Assembly: GCA_046074525.1 (NCBI GenBank) | Contig: JBJTOK010000062.1 | Coordinates: forward strand, 33,719 to 97,718 | DNA: 64,000 nucleotides | Direction: 5' to 3' | From: JAHEZL01 sp046074525 | GTDB lineage: Bacteria > Bacteroidota > Bacteroidia > Flavobacteriales_C > GCA-002722245 | Shown here: positions 62,335 through 64,000 of the stretch, piece after piece | Numbering within the stretch: the stretch's first letter is position 1 | Layout: the number at the start of each line of letters is the position of its first letter | Position numbers and translations under genes: made by a program | Notes under the pieces: generated by a model | The model's database searches: none | Seen by the model: the letters and a program-made list of their open reading frames with translations, nothing else | What the model was told of the DNA's origin: nothing

Positions 62335-63582
62335 TCACCACGTTTTAAAGAGTGTCCAATGATAAAACATATCTGGGTAACTTACTCTGATTTCTTTTAA
62401 CCAATTGTATGCTTTTCGATAGCTTCCTTTCAAACTTTGTAAGCATCCTACCAACCACATATTTAACCACTACTCCATGTGAATTACTTTGCTCAAAAAA
62501 TAAAAAGATGAGCAATATTAACGTAGAAGAAAAACAAACGCATATTACCATGTGGAAAGAAAGCGGCTTAAGCAAGATGGATTATTGTAAACAAGCAGGC
62601 ATATCTTCCAACTTTGAGTTATCCTTTGGCTTGCTTTGGTACTCATTTCCATTCCATATCCTAAAAACTTTCCTCCCCTGTTTGATAGCAGCATCTTGGG
62701 TTTAAATGTAAAACCAAGAAAATCGAAACGCTTTGCGTAGCCTTTCTTCTTCTTCCTCCGATAATCTTCACAATACACTACTTTCGTTTTCTCTTCATTC
62801 AAACTTAGTTTACACGCATTCAACCTTTCTCTGATTGCTTGTAATACACTTAATGCTTCGCTTTCGCTGTTACAATGTACCACTATATCATCTGCATATC
62901 TTACAAATGCTAATTGCGGATAGTGTTTCTCTATCCATTTGTCAAGAACATAATGTAAGTACAGGTTTGATAGCAACGGACTGATTACTCCTCCTTGCGG
63001 AACACCTTTTCCATTCTTGGAACGAAGATTTCCTTGTTCATCTGCACTGGGTACTTCTAACCAGCGTTTGATGTACATATTTATCCATTTCTCTTCTACA
63101 TGTTTTTCAAGGGCTTTCATCAGTAGTTCGTGATCAACTTGATCAAAGAAACTTTTGATATCCATGTCTATCAACCACGCGTAAGTTCTCACATTTTCTT
63201 GCACTGCTTCAATTGCTGCGTGCACACTCTTTAAAGGGCGGTAACCATAGGAATGATCTGAAAATTCTGCTTCCATTTGCGGTTCCAAATAACTTTTAAT
63301 TACTTGTTGCGCTATGCGGTCGCTTACCGTTGGAATTCCTAAAGTTCGCTTCCCTCCTCCTGATTTTGGAATACTTACCTCTCTTACTGCTTGTGGAAAA
63401 TAGCTACCTGAACTTAAGCGATTCCAAAGTTTGTACAAATTGTTGCCTAGGTCGGATTGGCATTCTTCCAAACTTTCCTTGTCAACTCCTGCGCTCCCCC
63501 CATTTTCTCTTACTTTCTTGTACGCCGATTTTACCATTTGCTGCGTAATGGGTACTGTGGTGCTTTTTGTTTCAAACATCAT
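62335..63582 (-). pseudogene. Group II intron reverse transcriptase/maturase, interrupted
   Basis: Start is ATG at 63582, 3-4 bases after AAAGGAGG, a strong ribosome site unlike those of its neighbours. The RT domain is intact: GKRTLGIPTVSDRIAQQV, YGYRPLKSVHAAIEAV, DMDIKSFFDQVDH, GVPQGGVISPLLSNLYLH, the catalytic YADD in FVRYADDIVVH, and FDFLGFTFKPK. Homology stops near 62615 (STKASQRI), where an IS66-like fragment begins. Downstream, 62335-62465 holds the usual RT C-terminus (GSYRKAYNWLKEIRVSYPDMFYHW) but with a stop at 62470-62472 and a frameshift near 62440. No functional maturase domain can be made. Confidence 0.88.
62470..62615 (+). mobile_element. IS66-like element fragment (tnpA start)
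   Basis: The plus-strand frame from ATG 62508 reads MSNINVEEKQTHITMWKESG then LSKMDYCKQAGIS, the N-terminus of the IS66 accessory protein TnpA (WxxSGxSxxxYCxxxxIS). Homology ends abruptly near 62615 at the junction with the RT gene. About 146 bases remain and no transposase gene follows. The left border is approximate. Confidence 0.7.
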
Positions 63583-64000
63583 TAATCCTCCTTTCTTTAA
63601 GTTGTTAATCATTTTGACAACTGCATAACTGATGTCCTTCGCTCCACTCCTTATTATTGGAGTTTCTTTGCTACTATTACATCATCCGACATCCTTTACA
63701 ACCGTGCTATTCAATGAGTTTTTTTTCTCATCTTTCGCTCTTCAATTGCAAAGGACTTCCCGAGTTTTGTTTAATAGCCTGAATAAAAGTCTTGTCTCCT
63801 GTATAACGACTGCTCTGTAACCAGCATGCAATTCATGTTACAGCTTTTCATCCAAAGGCGTAGATTTTGGATTTTCAGCAGTGAGTACGCTTTTCGTTAC
63901 TTCTTCGAAGATTCACTGGTGTTCAACTCTTTTATTCTTACCTGACTCGTCGCCCGAGCCTTTTCCCGGTCTGCTAGCGCAGAATGTTCAATACCAATCT

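Larger units (their letters stand above)
62250..64000 (-). mobile_element. Decayed group II intron (5' end outside window)
   Basis: Read on the minus strand: a typical intron 5' part (63583-64000, no gene, structured), a reverse-transcriptase gene, domain V, and a domain VI-like end near 62250 (CTACTCGGCGGGG). It lies 60-70 bases beyond the tRNA-Arg terminator. The exact 3' end (62245-62260) is a guess. The first domain-I bases lie past the window end. The reverse transcriptase is broken, so the intron cannot move on its own. Confidence 0.82.

Overview
The window comes from a member of the Bacteroidota. The evidence is two large secreted proteins with gliding-associated (CHU_C / type B) C-terminal domains, a gldF-gldG pair upstream of dnaN, a fused CcoN-CcoO cytochrome oxidase subunit, TlpA-like and PKD proteins, promoters of the TAnnTTTG type, and almost no Shine-Dalgarno sequences except on a mobile intron. 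Genus cannot be read from the sequence. Most of the window is ordinary chromosome.

Layout. 1-6 kb (minus strand): a partial outer-membrane protein with thrombospondin-type calcium repeats and SPOR-like repeats, then a tight operon lpxK - purine nucleoside phosphorylase - Nif3-like - zinc-ribbon coiled-coil protein. 6.2-9.7 kb: a repeat-rich PKD surface protein. 10-11.4 kb: a lipoprotein and a small membrane protein. 11.6-15.8 kb: a beta-propeller sensor kinase of the LytS type and its LytTR response regulator. 15.8-25.6 kb: a full microaerobic respiration block (ccoI, ccoS, ccoNO, ccoQ, ccoP, ccoG, ccoH, a SafE-like membrane protein, hemN). 25.6-30.2 kb: a beta-CASP metallo-hydrolase divergent from an operon of two tiny membrane proteins, a PAS histidine kinase, a response regulator fused to a CRP/FNR module, and an unknown protein. 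30-36 kb: a zinc-ribbon membrane protein, TlpA-like lipoprotein, M1 peptidase with a C-terminal barrel-like extension, lpxH. 36-45 kb: a parallel beta-helix secreted protein, a DUF2339-like membrane protein, an MFS-acyltransferase fusion with a vestigial adenylating domain, and an unknown helical protein. 45-53 kb: phospholipase-D protein, tRNA-Met, LptF/G permease, two glycosyltransferases, an SGNH hydrolase, ribBA. 53-58 kb: gldF, gldG, a DUF4340-like protein, dnaN. 58-62 kb: small proteins, hydroxyacyl-CoA dehydrogenase, 7TM sensor kinase. 62-64 kb: tRNA-Arg followed by a decayed group II intron broken by an IS66-like fragment.

The most interesting logic is a possible low-oxygen circuit. 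A TGA-N6-TCATATC box lies before ccoI, before ccoS-ccoNOQP, and between the divergent metallo-hydrolase and kinase/regulator operons. The regulator in that operon is a receiver-CRP fusion that keeps the Glu and Arg of the FNR/CRP recognition helix but lacks FNR-type cysteines, so the PAS kinase rather than an iron-sulfur cluster would provide the signal. This is inference from sequence. A second theme is several families of intergenic palindromic repeats, one copy of which appears to be translated as part of a sensor-kinase N-terminus.
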